From: Epiperipatus broadwayi
Taxonomy: Eukaryota; Onychophora; Udeonychophora; Euonychophora; Peripatidae
DNA length: 64,000 bases
Assembly: GCA_028023455.1 (NCBI GenBank)
Contig: JAQFVV010006220.1
Span: 7,979,852 to 8,043,851, forward strand
Direction of reading: 5' to 3'
The notes under the pieces were generated by a model. That model was not told where the DNA came from. It ran no database searches and saw only the letters and a list, made by a program, of their open reading frames with translations. This document shows positions 1-12,067 of the stretch, piece after piece. Position numbers and translations under genes: made by a program. Positions within the stretch are counted from its first letter, which is position 1. Every line of letters begins with the position of its first letter.

Positions 1-231
1 CATAAGGCTGAGTCTGACAAGCACTCAGTTAACTCAACAACAACGATTGTAAAGCATTGTTATAGATGCGATGAACCGATCCACGTGCAAACAGAATGTC
101 CACATCTCCATACTGTGTGCTCATTTTGCAAGTATGTCGGTCATATAAGAGCGGCATGTCTAAACTTAAAAAGACAGACAGCCAATATGAGAACGAAAAA
201 AAACCATTCCAAAACACAAAGGCAACTATAA
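1..231 (+). pseudogene. gag nucleocapsid remnant with two zinc knuckles
   Basis: Frame 1 is open from the window edge to a TAA at 229-231. It contains two C-x2-C-x4-H-x4-C knuckles, CYRCDEPIHVQTEC (from 58) and CSFCKYVGHIRAAC (from 118), followed by a basic Lys/Arg-rich stretch. Such knuckles bind genomic RNA in gag nucleocapsids. The reading then has to shift frame to continue into the protease, so this is either a normal gag-pol frameshift or decay. No start is visible. Confidence 0.75.
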
Positions 232-244
232 GAAAAATAAACAA

Positions 245-994
245 GTTGCCAGTATAAATCACATTAAGGACAATCAGTCGGGATTTATACAGAGTATTAT
301 GATTAATGATACGCCAGTGAGAATGGAACTAGACACAGGGTCAGCAGTGTCTATTGTTTCAAAAAAGACTTGGGCTATCATTAATAAAAATAATAAATAT
401 AATCTGCATCCTAGCACTGGGACTATAACAGATTAACAGGGTAAAAAAATAAAACTCTTGGGTCAGACAAGAGTGAAAATTACCATGCCTAATAAAACTA
501 GACACCTACCACTAACAGTGGCAACAGGTGATCACAGCAACTTATTAGGCCGTGACTGGTTCAGTCACTTAGGGTTCAAAGTGAACCAGCTCACATTATC
601 AAAGTTGAAGACTTATGAATCAGAAGTCTTTAACAAAAAGCTGATAACAAAAATGAATATGAAAAATGGGAACACCAGGATTGCCAGAACACCACTAGCT
701 TTGCAGACTAAAGTGCTATGCAGAATGTACAGAGGACCCACAAAATGAATTCCAGCAGTTGTGATCCAACAGAAAGGACAATACAACCTTATAGTCAAAA
801 CAGCAGATGGATGTCAACATCATCGCCATCAAAAACAACTTAGACTGTATTATACTGATGCAATCACAAGGAATGAAGCTACAGAGACATGCAGTACAAG
901 CAAGGAGGACCAACAAACCGAAGACAGCAGCAAACCAGCACCAAAGTGCATTAGTCATCCTCCAGCACACCTGCATGATTGTTCTCTAGGCTAA
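245..994 (+). pseudogene. pol remnant: protease joined to integrase C-terminus
   Basis: One frame runs from about 245 to a TAG at 992-994, broken by TAA at 434-436 and TGA at 746-748. The protease has the catalytic LDTGSA motif (DTG at 332-340) and the downstream LLGRDW motif near 545-562. After about residue 115 it passes in frame into an integrase-tail wording (RTPLALQTKV, then RGPTK, stop, IPAVV, then HRHQKQLR). In related elements the TGA position is usually tryptophan, so TGG to TGA is the likely change. The RT, RNase H and integrase core deletion kept the frame. Confidence 0.8.
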
Positions 995-1014
995 ATTTTA
1001 GCCAGGGGGAGGGA

Positions 1015-1601
1015 TGTTATAGTCCTCCCTTCTTTCAGAATGGACTATTCCAGATGCCGCCTTATCTGATCGGATTAAGCATTGTTTGCCTCAGGCCAAT
1101 AGGCCGATGTATAGATAAAAGCATAGCCAATGATTATTACAGGCCAATGAGCAACGATGCTTGCTGAATCCGAAGGTTTTCAATAAGGTCAGGGATCTGG
1201 GCATAAATAGTCAGTCTTTTGTGAGAATCAGGGAAGAACATGTCTAACCTAAACAGACGTTTGTGTTCTCCCATTGATAGCACTACGCTATTTAGATCTA
1301 CGCAGCTAGGCAAGTCCCACAGAGACCGGACGCTGCTAAGATCACCCTCAGCTCAAGGCAAGTTAACTACATAGCTGGAAGAGTCATAGACCTTACCTGT
1401 GAGGCAAGCCATAAGGTGTGGCTGGAAGCGGCAGGCAAAACCCAGAGTTCACGTTAAACTCCAAGATTCAACTTATAAATATGCATTTGTATACTGTATA
1501 TTGTTTGTATATATTTGTACATAATAAATATATTAAATTACAATACTTGTGTCAGTATTATTTACTGTTAGTTGGGTCTGTAATCCAGACCAAACACAAC
1601 A
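1015..1601 (+). repeat. gypsy 3' LTR
   Basis: It starts TGTTATAGTCC directly after the purine tract GGGGGAGGGA. A TATA-like CATAAATA lies near 1202 and an AATAAA poly(A) signal at 1523-1528. The end is placed at ACAACA (1601); an alternative end is GTTACA at 1607. With the 5' LTR outside the window, the exact end and the target duplication cannot be fixed. Confidence 0.7.
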
Positions 1602-1607
1602 GTTACA

Positions 1608-3451
1608 ATGTTAAAATATACAGAACTTCAAAAGAAACTTTCAGCTGCGGAAGATATAAACAAGATACAACAGAAATTACAAAATAAATAAAAATGGTGA
1701 TTACATCAAGTTTTTGAAAGATTATTAGCAGTAATACAATTTCTAACTGAGGATAATTTAGCATTTCGAAAATGTCAAAACATAGATGATTCACATAATG
1801 CAAACTTTTTAGAAATTATTGAACTACTTGGGAAATTTGATTCAATAACTCAAGACTAACTTCAATGAATCACCTATAAACAAGATTGGGAGCATTATTT
1901 AAGCAAAATAATTAAAAAATTTAATGGGAAGTAAAATCCAAAACCAGATTATGAATCGAATAAAATCAAAAAAGTATTTTGCTATAATTCTTGACCACAC
2001 TCCAGTTATCAGCCATCAAGAATAAATGTCCTTTACATTTAGGTATGTCTTTGATGATATATCACATAGTTCAATTATTGAAGTTTATGAACAGTTCATA
2101 AATTTATAAATGTATAAAGCAGTTCCAAAGAAAATTTAAATGCTATGTGGAAGTAGGAAATTAATTCTCTAGGATTAAATATTAGTAATATCAGAGGCAA
2201 GCATGAAGGGAAAAATTTCTGAAGTTTAGGCTAGATTCTTAAAGAAAAATTCAAGAGCATTTTTTTACATCCCGTGCTTGTCATAATTATAATGCTGTTT
2301 TGATAGATATAGCTAAAACTTACACTTTTACATTAACTTTCTTTGATATACTTTTATGTCTTCATGATTATCATCATCCACAAAGAGATGGTCAATTCTC
2401 CATAAGTACTTAAAGATCTTACTAAGAAGCCTCTTTGTGATATAAGATGGTAATGTCATATTCAAAGTGTTAAGATGGTAAGGTATCAAGTAGGTGAAGT
2501 CTATAATGCACTTCTTGAAATATCATAAACTTTAAAAGAACCACAAGTTGAAAAAAATGCAGAATCACATGCACACACAATAAAAGATTACAATACCCCT
2601 CATTTCTGGTATCATTTATTTTTCCAAGTAAATTTTGTTAACAAGGAACTTCAAAGTGATTCTGCGGATATTTCTGTAGCACTTTTTTCATTTGAAAAAC
2701 TATTATGTCATACAGAGATACTGTGTTCAAATAAGTATTAGTAGAAGCAAAAACACTCGAAGATTTGGAGATAATTCCAGAAATTTAAAATAAAAGGTTA
2801 AGAAAGAGAAAAATATTTTAGTTATGAAGTTGATGATGAGTCAATTGTTAATCCTGCAGAACTGTTTAAAGTATAAAAAAAATTTAATGTAGTTCTGAAT
2901 AAACAAAACTATCATTATAAACTTGATTTGAACAATTTGAAAAATCATATGGATTTATTTGGACTTTTGGAAAAGTTTCAAAAAATTTGAATAAGACAAT
3001 CCAAAATTCATGCAGCAGTTAGAAATTGCATTGATGAATACTAAAACTACACTAAAGATTCATCTATTCATTTTGTAAAGGAGATGAATGTGTAAACGAG
3101 ATGAATATGTTGGTCAATGAAATGGAAGTTCTAAAAATTATCCTTTCATTAGAATATTATGAAAAGCCTTCTAAAATGTTTCAATTTCTAGAAGAAAATG
3201 ATAGAGCTATAGTATTTCCTAATCTTTTCATTGCTCTTCAGATATATTTAATCATACCCAATGTCTGTTGCTTCTGAAGAAAAAAACATTTTTTGGTTTA
3301 CAAACAATAAAAAAATTACTTAAGATCAATTATGACTAAAATAGGCTCAACAGTTTAGCAATCCTACACTGAAAATCAAGAAACAGGGCAGCTAGATTCT
3401 GATTCAATTTTAGAAGGTTTCTCTGATCAAAAAGCTAGAATATATTTTTAA
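1608..3451 (+). pseudogene. hAT-type transposase relic (ZMYM1-like / DUF4371 family)
   Basis: Conceptual translation across many stops and frameshifts gives a recognisable chain. The pieces are an N-terminal FLEIIELLGKFDS (about 1810), a catalytic-domain part with INxSNIRG and CHNYNAVLIDIAKT (about 2165-2330), KPLCDIRW (about 2430), QVGEVYNALLEIS (about 2485), and a C-terminal SVASEEKNIFWF (about 3265). It ends in EGFSDQKARIYF, TAA at 3449-3451. This is the domain order of ZMYM1-like domesticated or hAT-derived transposases with a C-terminal dimerisation region. More than ten stops show it is dead. It abuts the gypsy LTR; whether one inserted beside the other is not clear. Confidence 0.75.
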
Positions 3452-6400
3452 ACAATGTTTTATATTGTTTTAATATAAATGATACCATTCAATTACTAAT
3501 TTTTTTAAATTAAAAAAATGCTTATTTATTTATAAAAAAGACTTTACAAAAAAAATATCCAATTATGCCACACAACTGAATCAAGCCCTAATTGTGATAT
3601 ATATTTTTAAATCCTAATAACGAAATTGAAGTTAAAAGAATTTGAGCCATATCAATCATTAGTTGTAACTACAAAAAAAAAATTACTTTTTCAAATTTCT
3701 AAATTAAGCCAAAGTTGAAAGTAAGAGAAATATTTACTAAATAAATATTTTTAGAAGTTAACAATGAAAAAAAAAAAAAATACTACTTAACAGCTTTATT
3801 TTTTTGATCCTTATTTTTTGTTTGAAAAGTATTTCAAAATGTAAAGTAGAAATAGAACAAAAAATATATCTCATTTTCTCATTGTTTATATATATAATAA
3901 CAATAAAGATACATTGATAAATTTGTTATTTTAAAACATTTATTATAATTTTTTTTCAAAAAGGCCATATGAAAATAAGTATAGTCATTCTGATTGATCT
4001 TGAGATCTTTTTGTCTTGTTTTTGACTCATTGAAAGTAATTGAAGGACCTGAACATTATTACAATCCTATAAGAAAATAAGATGGAATTCTTTAACATAA
4101 TAATGATATATTGAACAGATAATAATATCCAGATCATCTTTTAAATAATGATACAAAAAGTTCAACTGCCTGAATTAAGAAATATATCCATTTTTTCAAT
4201 TAAATGAAATTGAACCAGCATTTTATAATTTTAGACAGAAAGGCTCTGATTTCTAAAGAAAATGGAAAAGTTTTACAAAATAGGTGTAAATGTGGAACTT
4301 TTAAAAATATGAATCCATAAAAATATGCCATGTTAATATTTCTATTTTTGTAATTAATAAAATTAAAAGGGATCGAAAAGATTGTTATCCACTACTACAA
4401 AAGTACTTTTAATAATTGTTGTGAATATATTGCTTTCAGTCATAAATGAATGCTCATCCAAGATTCAGTGCGAATTTAAACAATCGATATAGCTTTTGAC
4501 ATTAGACAAATGCAAGAAAAGTTGCACAAGTTGTGATGTGTTTTATAAATTACTTCTGTTGATTGTGTCATGGTATTGGTTCAATTAGTAAAGAAAGTTT
4601 GGAACAATATTTGAAAATAGTTGCTGCCCACAGAAGTATGAGAATTATTACTAGTGGTAAATAATTTGAAGCATATGAAATGAAAACTGATCTTTAAAAA
4701 AATGTGTACAAATGTCAGCTTAGTTTTCTATTTTTACAATAGTAGTTTTTGATATCAGTTTGATGGTAGGATTTTTATAGTTATTAAAAGCAAAATGAAC
4801 TCCAGATTCTTGGTTTTTTAAAATTCAATTAAAAATGAAAATCAATTTAAAATGACTTCTTATAGCAATTAAAACTTTTCTAGAGAAAATGTCCCTTTCT
4901 TAATATTCACAAATTTAAATGTATAAATATTTCATATTATATCAAAAAATAAAATAGGACATACTACAAATATACTTCTGTATAAAAATCAAAAAGTGTT
5001 TTTTGCCATATTATTTAAATTTTATAGTAAATATAAAAGCTATTTTTATAAAAATATTAATATATGATAAATAAATAATAATAACTAAAAATTAAATTGT
5101 CATCAAAGATGTTTATACCAAGTGTTTGCTTCTGCAGAAACAAAAATGGCAATAATCAACATGAATATCACCAGATTGTGTTAAATTCATTAATATCACA
5201 AAAAGTACTTAAAAAATACATTTTATTTTTTCTATTTAAAAAGAAAAACTGACACATTTTCTACTAAGCAAAATCACTTTTCTATTAATAAAAAAGTTTT
5301 AAATAATTAGTTTGCAAGAAGTATATAAAATTTTTTCATCAATTGTCCAAAGAATCTGAACATATAAGAAATTAAAAACTTCTAGTATTTATTTTTCATA
5401 TTGTAACTTCTAGGATGATTTAAATGATAATCAAATTAACAATTTACTTTTTTATATATACATTTGTATATGCAGATGACATACATTAAAAAAAATTTTT
5501 TTAAATGTGATTAGTATATACAAAGTAATTAAATAAATAGTACCTTAATAATTCACTATAAATGTTAATGTCATCAAATAGAAATATGATTTTGGTTAAA
5601 ATCAAATGTGATAAAGATCAGTATTAAACAAAGAATCATTTAAAAAATAATTGTAATATTGATTTTCTTTAAATATGGATTCTTTTTCTTTGGAAAAAAA
5701 AAAAAAATGAAAATAATACTCTGCATTAGTATTTATAACACAAAATTAAAAATATTCTTTTATTAAAGCATGAAGCATAGGGGAAATACCCAAAACAAAA
5801 ATTTTAAATTCAAATGTATATTTTAATATTTTATTTGTTTCACTAAAAAAAATGTGTATATATTAAGAAAATTCACAATGCCAACACTGCAAGTTTTTAT
5901 GTATAAATGACTAATAGAATAAAAAATCACACTGCATTTTATAAAAAAACAATCAGTAATATAAATTACAGCCATATATAATGACTTTCAATAAATGAAG
6001 GTCAAACTGTGTGCATATAGTAAAAATTTCTGAATTTGTATCACTATCTAAGAACAAAACCCTAACATCATGCATTTATCAGCCTAATTTAATATATTAG
6101 CAACATATTTTTGCATATATTGATGTATTCCTATAAGGTAATACATCACTACAATATCATATATCTATACTAAAAAATATACTTCTGAACAATGGATAAG
6201 TTCTCAGAAATGTTTTTAATAAACCAGCCAATTATAATTCTTTACATTTTTTTTTTTTGTGTGTGTGTTTTTTTGACAAAGAAATTTAAAAGGTGTTTTT
6301 TTTTTTTTATAGGAAGACATTAGAAACATATTAGATAGTCTGAAAATAATACTAAAACAAAAACAAAATTCTAAATAATTTCATGTCCTGTATTATGAAG

Positions 6401-6797
6401 TTTACATGTAGTAGACAGTTTGAACATTTTATTTTATTATATAAAAAAGTATAAACAATTTTTAAACATCTTATACATAAATACACTTGAATGATTATTT
6501 TATTGTAAATCTTGAATATTAAGCCATAATTATTAATGTTTATGGTTAAATGGAAAGTAAAGACTGATTAACATTGATTATGATGACATTTATTTGTTTA
6601 TTTAACAGAATACTATTTTTCCCCCTTTCTTTTTGTTAAACCTTATATATAACAATAAAAACTATTACAAAGTAATCATTTGGAAAGGAAATTTTAAAAT
6701 TATTTTAAAAGAACTTGTAATTTTTAAAGTGAGAAATTTATTATATTATCAAATTATTTAAACCATATCATTTTAATAATAAAAAAAAGATATTTAC
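3452..6797. other. AT-rich non-coding stretch, probably partly intronic
   Basis: No open frame of note, no splice-flanked conserved coding piece and no clear terminal repeat was seen. There are many poly-A and poly-T runs (for example 3768-3780, 5697-5706, 6248-6258). Because the Nudix exon at its right edge ends in a donor site, at least part of this stretch should be that gene's next intron. I looked for the following exon (the family's HRTxV/Y segment) on the minus strand and did not find it. Confidence 0.5.
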
Positions 6798-6953
6798 TTC
6801 AAACACTCCTAAACATCGTCCAAGTTTGCCTCGCACACCAGCTTCTTCCATCACTTCCCGAGTTGCTGCAATACTGGGATCTTCATTAGGTTCTAGACCT
6901 CCCCCAGGAACTACCCAGCAGTCAGGGGACCGGCTACTAGAAACCAGCAGCAC
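6798..6953 (-). CDS. NUDT3-like: internal exon of a diphosphoinositol polyphosphate phosphohydrolase (Nudix)
   Basis: This 156-nt, phase-0 exon encodes 52 residues starting VLLVSSSRSPDCW and ending GRCLGVFE. It contains a complete Nudix box: GGG at exon residues 17-19, then G-x5-E-x7-REVMEEAGV, giving the metal-binding Glu residues. The exon is preceded on the minus strand by the acceptor ATTATTGCAG and followed by the donor GTAAAT. SSSR-x-PD-x-W and PGGG are hallmarks of the DIPP (NUDT3/4, insect Aps) subfamily, which hydrolyses inositol pyrophosphates and diadenosine polyphosphates in the cytosol. GRCLGVFE is close to insect Aps. A Cys stands where many relatives have Arg or Leu before the Trp. 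No other exon was found in the window, so introns are long, or this is a single retained exon. Confidence 0.9.
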
Positions 6954-8978
6954 CTGCAATAATATTTATAAATGATGTTATACATTACACATTTTAAATG
7001 TTAAAAAAGAAAATTAATTAGAAAATGTGTAAAAAAAATAATGGATTCATGTTTTAATTATATATTATTAAAAAAAAAAAAAGACAAACTTTAAATATTA
7101 TTTAAAAAATTCATTTTACTAATAATGTGAAGTCTTTTGTTTTTGAATCCACTATTTTAGAAGTGAGTTGCTAACAACTTGTCATCAAAAGATTAACATT
7201 ACTTGAAAAAGATAATAAATATATTCTTCATAAAAAGTGAGTAAAACAATTCTAAATTGTATGTTATTTAACAATAAATCAAGCTCCAACTTATAAATTT
7301 TACTTTTGCAAGATTTTAATATTGAAATGGACTGATTGAAAAGTTATATAATACTGTATATATAATTTTAAAAATGCAATATTTTTAATGATTACCACAA
7401 AAGCCCAAGGGGATTTGCCAAATAATTAAAAAATTGTTATAGCAGGAAAAAATTTCTAGAACTAATAACATTTAATATTAGTTGGTTATGTACTATAATA
7501 GTTTACATATAATCTGAGTTATTTACTTATTTGCATAAGTGATAACTGCTCTGCATTGATCATCTGGATATAGTATAATGATTGTACACCCCTCTACAAA
7601 ATGATAAAAGTGGATACTGTCCCCACTTTGTGTGAAAAGTGTGAAACTTATCAACACTATCAGCAAGGGTAAAGAAATCAGGTATTGATATGTCTATGCC
7701 ACTGCAGATACATTATCCATTAAATAAGACAAAAAAAAAAAACTTATTTGAGGTAGCAATAAAGACTTGGTTGCTAAATGATTAGTACAGTTATTAATAT
7801 ATTTCCCTTAGAGTGGTTTATATTAATTTTGTACTGCAGAAAAATTGAAACCTGTCAGTTAAATTATAATAATTTGCTATCGAGATATATAGTGAACAAA
7901 TGATGAAGATATGTATAAGAGATTGTGATCCGGGTCAACTGATGAGTGCTGGTTCACATAAAATGTGAATCTTGAGGATCATTTATCCTTTTCATATATC
8001 TTTGATCATATGTTTCAGTACTCAGTGATAAAATTGTAATTCATAAAAATAAAAAAATTAAAATGTCACAAGTGCTATATGAATAGCTTGATAAAGTATA
8101 TGTTTCTAATGTATCTATGGTCTGAGAGCTTGATCTAACTTCTGGGCTGATAGATGGTTGTGATTGGGTTGTAAGCATAATATAACTCATTGAAAGCTTC
8201 AGTTATTTGCTTTTCAGTTAAAATGTTAATCTATTATGTTGATTCTCTATGAGTAATCTAAAGATTCATTAAAAAAAAAAAAATTAATATTGTTTTAAAA
8301 AGAAAATAGGAAAAATAATTTGAAGCAGTACTCTCTCATCACTCAAGATAACTATATGATTTTTTTTTTATATCCTTTTTTTTTTTAAATGAAAAGTTAA
8401 AACTATTTAAATTTTTTCACTACACTATATATATAAAATTAATGACATAATACTCCATATTTTTGCAAATCAAGTTCATATAATCTTTAAACTTTCAGTT
8501 AAAAAAAAAAAAAAATGTTTATAAAAAGTTATAATTTTCAGTTCAATTAAATTTAAATTACCCAATATAAAAAAAAAAAGGAAGAAATTATTAATGAAAT
8601 ATCTGTTATACATTTCATCTGCATGAGCAGTCAGCAAAGAATGCTTTGATTACTAGGTTATCCAACAAACTATCTATAGGATTTATCTATTTAACTATTA
8701 GGGTACTTATTCAATGACTTGTTTTTGGTCAATATTTTCACTATCCATTTAAAATAAAAAATTCACAAGATATACATTTTACCACATTTAAATATGTGCA
8801 AAGCTATGATTAGGAAATTTTCCATTCTTAAGCAAATGTCATTTTACACACTCTAAAATTCAAAATAAAATAAACTGTTCATGTTTATCTCCATTATCGC
8901 TTTCAAATTTTATCAATCTACTACTGGATGAAGATATTTGTGAATATAATCCTGTTTTTTTTTTCAAACCATAGCGTC
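6954..8978. other. AT-rich non-coding stretch, probably intron
   Basis: No supported coding sequence. It is the sequence upstream of the Nudix exon acceptor. It contains a worn hammerhead-element copy (7880-8030, listed separately) and several poly-A runs near 7068, 7730, 8271 and 8500. Confidence 0.5.
7927..7980 (+). ncRNA. hammerhead ribozyme relic, diverged copy
   Basis: The core CTGATGA is intact at 7939-7945. Stem I can form from TCAA (7935-7938) with TTGA and from GATCC (7927-7931) with GGATC (7976-7980), leaving a GGG bulge. This keeps the family architecture with different bases. Stem III AT-GTGA-AT remains, followed by C. Stem II is shortened (GTG/CAC) and the invariant G12 reads A, so cleavage is unlikely. 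Flanks on both sides still resemble the family (for example ATTTATCC after the ribozyme). Confidence 0.6.
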
Positions 8979-9287
8979 TCACATTATTTCTGAAAACTTC
9001 TTATCTTCCATCTCACTTTTTAGGACTGTAATCAAGTTTAGAATTTCAAATGTCTCTCTATTATTATCTCTTCTAATATTGTGTTGAGACCAGCTCCATT
9101 TTAGCCTCTTAATTTTTTCAAAGATGTCTATAGAATAGTTTACTTCAGTGCTAAAAAATAAATTATTCCAATTTAAATAATTAATATTTTTGCAATCAAA
9201 CAACAAATAATTACATTTCCCCCCTCTTTTCTTCAAACAATAGCCTGCAATTAATTCTGACTTTATTTTAACTTTATGTAATTTCAT
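8979..9287 (-). pseudogene. possible LINE 3'-end relic
   Basis: A 102-codon open frame contains IKRLKWSWSQHNIRRDNNR, which resembles the RLKWxWAGHxxRRxDNR wording near the C-terminus of RTE/CR1-like non-LTR retrotransposons. The rest has no recognisable domain, and no RT motifs were seen beside it. This could also be chance, since only about 25 residues match. Confidence 0.35.
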
Positions 9288-9299
9288 GCTGAAATACTT

Positions 9300-9480
9300 T
9301 CTGGCATAATGGTTAGAACATTATTACCCTGTCATGCTCTCAATATGGTACTTAAATCCAAACTGGACAAATCTTGAATGTTTTTTCAGTTCTCAAGCCA
9401 GCAGTTCTTTTTTTCTTCAGGTAATTAGCCCAAGGCCAACCAGATAGCTATTCAGTATTGATTTGTAAACGATTAATTAG
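9300..9480 (+). repeat. degraded tRNA-derived SINE-like repeat
   Basis: TGGCATAATGG (9302-9312) matches a pol III A box, and TACTTAAATCC (9349-9359) is a weakened B box at the right distance. The 70-nt tRNA-like head is followed by an unrelated body ending near 9480. No clean target duplication was seen. Confidence 0.45.
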
Positions 9481-12067
9481 CTATTATTAACTAATGGATT
9501 AAGATTCCAATTTAATAAAGATTGGTCAGGTAAATGTGGATGTGCTAACCATAAAACAAACTGATAATTGATATAGTGGATGAATGACCTAAGTATCACT
9601 CATGTAATGGTGATCATGTGATGTTTCTTGGCTTTTCACAGAATCATGATTTACCTTTACCATTTGATTCATATTGCTAGTGATGACATTTTGCTATCTT
9701 TCTTATTAATCAGGAGTTCATCATAATATGAAGGCTAATTTTCAATTAGAGGCATTATTTTTGTAAGCAAAAGAATGCCACTTGTATATGAGCTGTTTTT
9801 CATCCACCCCATTTATGTCCTATTGATTTCAGAGTGATTTTTTTTTTTATTATTTGAAGTTTTGAAAAGCTTCTTTTAACTTTTACAATACATTTATTAG
9901 AAAAGTCAATACTTATAAGATTGTCATTAAATTATAATATTTTTTTTATTAAAAATTGATTTATTAATCATTTCAGAATATAGTGAGGTCCGATTTCCCC
10001 CAATAATATAAGTATAGAACTATTTTTAACCCTTCATGCAGATGAAATACCTTAATATCTGCATTATTATTTCACATTAATAAATCTAATTTTTAGATAT
10101 TTTTTTTATGTTATCAAAGATAATTTCTTTAATGAATTAATATAATATAACCATATCAACCGGAGTTCAGCTCATATTAGTCAGGGTGAAACATAGCATG
10201 AATTAATTAATAAAGATTTGAACAACAATGCATGTGTGTACGCACAGACGCATGTATATACAGTAAAGAAATTGCTCATGAGACTATAAAAAAGAAAAAA
10301 AAATATTAATGTACGTTTTAATCATATTTTATAATTTGTAATGGCAATTTATGCATAATGTTATTGACCACTTACTCTATAATACTGAGTAAAAAGATAA
10401 TAATAAATGAGACTGTAAAAGAAAGATATTTTTGATAGCGAGTCAAGCTTAAAATATGTAGTTCATAAATTTTAAGACATTTTTTTAGATCTTTTTGGTT
10501 TTACCTGTTCTAAATCGATTTCTAAATAAAATTTTGTCTATTCCTATAGTAAACAGAATGGTGAATTCAAATCTAAGATCAAAAATTAAGAATTAACAAT
10601 ATTTGAGAAATTAAAAATAAAAAAAGTCGGAGAAAAATTTTACATCTTCCTTCATTGGAACAGGGTAGATAAAGAAAACAAACAGCTATTTTTTTTTTCG
10701 ATATAAAATAATATAATACAGTATATAAGTTTGTTTCCCCACATGTTTTAGAAGAGAATAACTGAACATTTTTACTCTGGGATCAGATATTTTAGAATGG
10801 TCTACATTATGGGTAGACAGGGGATCACTCACTATGTAGTCAATCATTTTTGATGTGGAGAATGCTATTTTGATTCCAGATTGAAAGCTATACATATTGA
10901 AATAAACAGTGACGGACAAGGGACTTTATAGTTAATTAAAATTGCAATGCATATAGCAGAAGATATGATAATGTTTTCCTCCAGTAGTGGATTATTTATC
11001 ATGTAAGGAATTAAGAAACAAGTAATACATCAGTCAGACGACTCTTAAGTATGTAGTCCAATTCAATAATTAACATCGAAATTTGTGGAACTAGATTGCT
11101 ACAGCCTCTAAGATGCCAATGAAGAAAAGAAAGTGTACTTTGCCACCAAATTACAAAAATCTATTAATATTCTACATGCTATATGTTACCATGCTGCTGT
11201 AACTATAATTCAAGTCTTGAATATGTGAGAAGAAATCTACTGGTTATGGAATTTATGAAGATGTACCGTAATTACAAAAAAAAAAAAAACAATATTTGAA
11301 AACCCATGATTTATGACTTTAAAGATTTTTTACCATAAGATATTCACTTATAATATTAAAAAGGCATTAGACTTAAAAACTGAAAATATATTAATCGTTG
11401 TGATATGTTATATTTTATATCTGCAGTTGAAATTGCTAATATAAACTTAGAATTAAAAATATATTAACTGTTGTGATACTTTCATTTTATATCTGCCTTT
11501 GGAATCATTAGTATATAAATGGAACCAACTTACTTAGGTTTTTATTTTGTTAATAAATTGTTAAACTATTGTTTTATCAATCTATTTGTGTATTTATAAC
11601 TCTGTTAAAATATTATGTCTACACACATATACTAGTTATGAATCATCCACAACTCTGAAACAACATGCAAAATATTGAGAAATATGCTGGGATGTCATAA
11701 TAATAATTGAACATAATTCCATTAGTATTATTAAGAAAATTTTCTCTATTGAGAGGTTTGGTGCCTGAAGTTTCTTTTTTTGATTGAAACCTATAACAAA
11801 TAAAATACTATTATAAGTATTTATGGTTATAAATTCTAATCACCATCACATTGTGTCCTATTATTAAAATTTTGTTTCATTGTTGGAATTTTATTAATCA
11901 GTGATAATATTATGTACACATGAGATCTTATAATATATATACATATCAATTTCATTTTATAAATATATATATTGTGTATCATCTTTGTTGGGTTCAAATC
12001 CAAATTTGCCTTTTAAATCTCTTTTTTTTCTGACTCAAACTATTGATTCATTATGAATATCACAATT
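9481..12067. other. AT-rich stretch without recognised gene
   Basis: No coding piece was recognised on either strand. The one notable local structure is the short tandem duplication at 11378-11520 (listed separately). Short open frames here (for example 10686-10919 minus) have no domain features and AT-driven composition. Confidence 0.5.
11378..11520 (+). repeat. two-unit tandem duplication (~75 bp)
   Basis: The pattern AAAATATATTAA, then TGTTGTGAT, then TTTTATATCTGC, occurs twice in direct orientation with scattered substitutions. It looks like an old local duplication. Confidence 0.55.

Larger units (their letters stand above)
1..1601 (+). mobile_element. Ty3/gypsy retrotransposon, 3' part, internally deleted
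   Basis: Read in order, the sequence gives two CCHC zinc knuckles, a retroviral-type aspartic protease, the extreme C-terminal part of an integrase, a polypurine tract at about 1003-1014 and an LTR starting TGTTATAG at 1015. Reverse transcriptase, RNase H and the catalytic integrase core are missing between about 600 and 690. The 5' LTR and start of gag lie outside the window. Knuckles, DTG protease and integrase tail in this order are the Ty3/gypsy arrangement. In-frame stops and a frameshift make the copy non-functional. Confidence 0.85.

Noticed and set aside
3452-6797. Next exon of the Nudix gene
   Set aside because: Searched by eye on the minus strand for the family's following segment; no match with splice sites was found.
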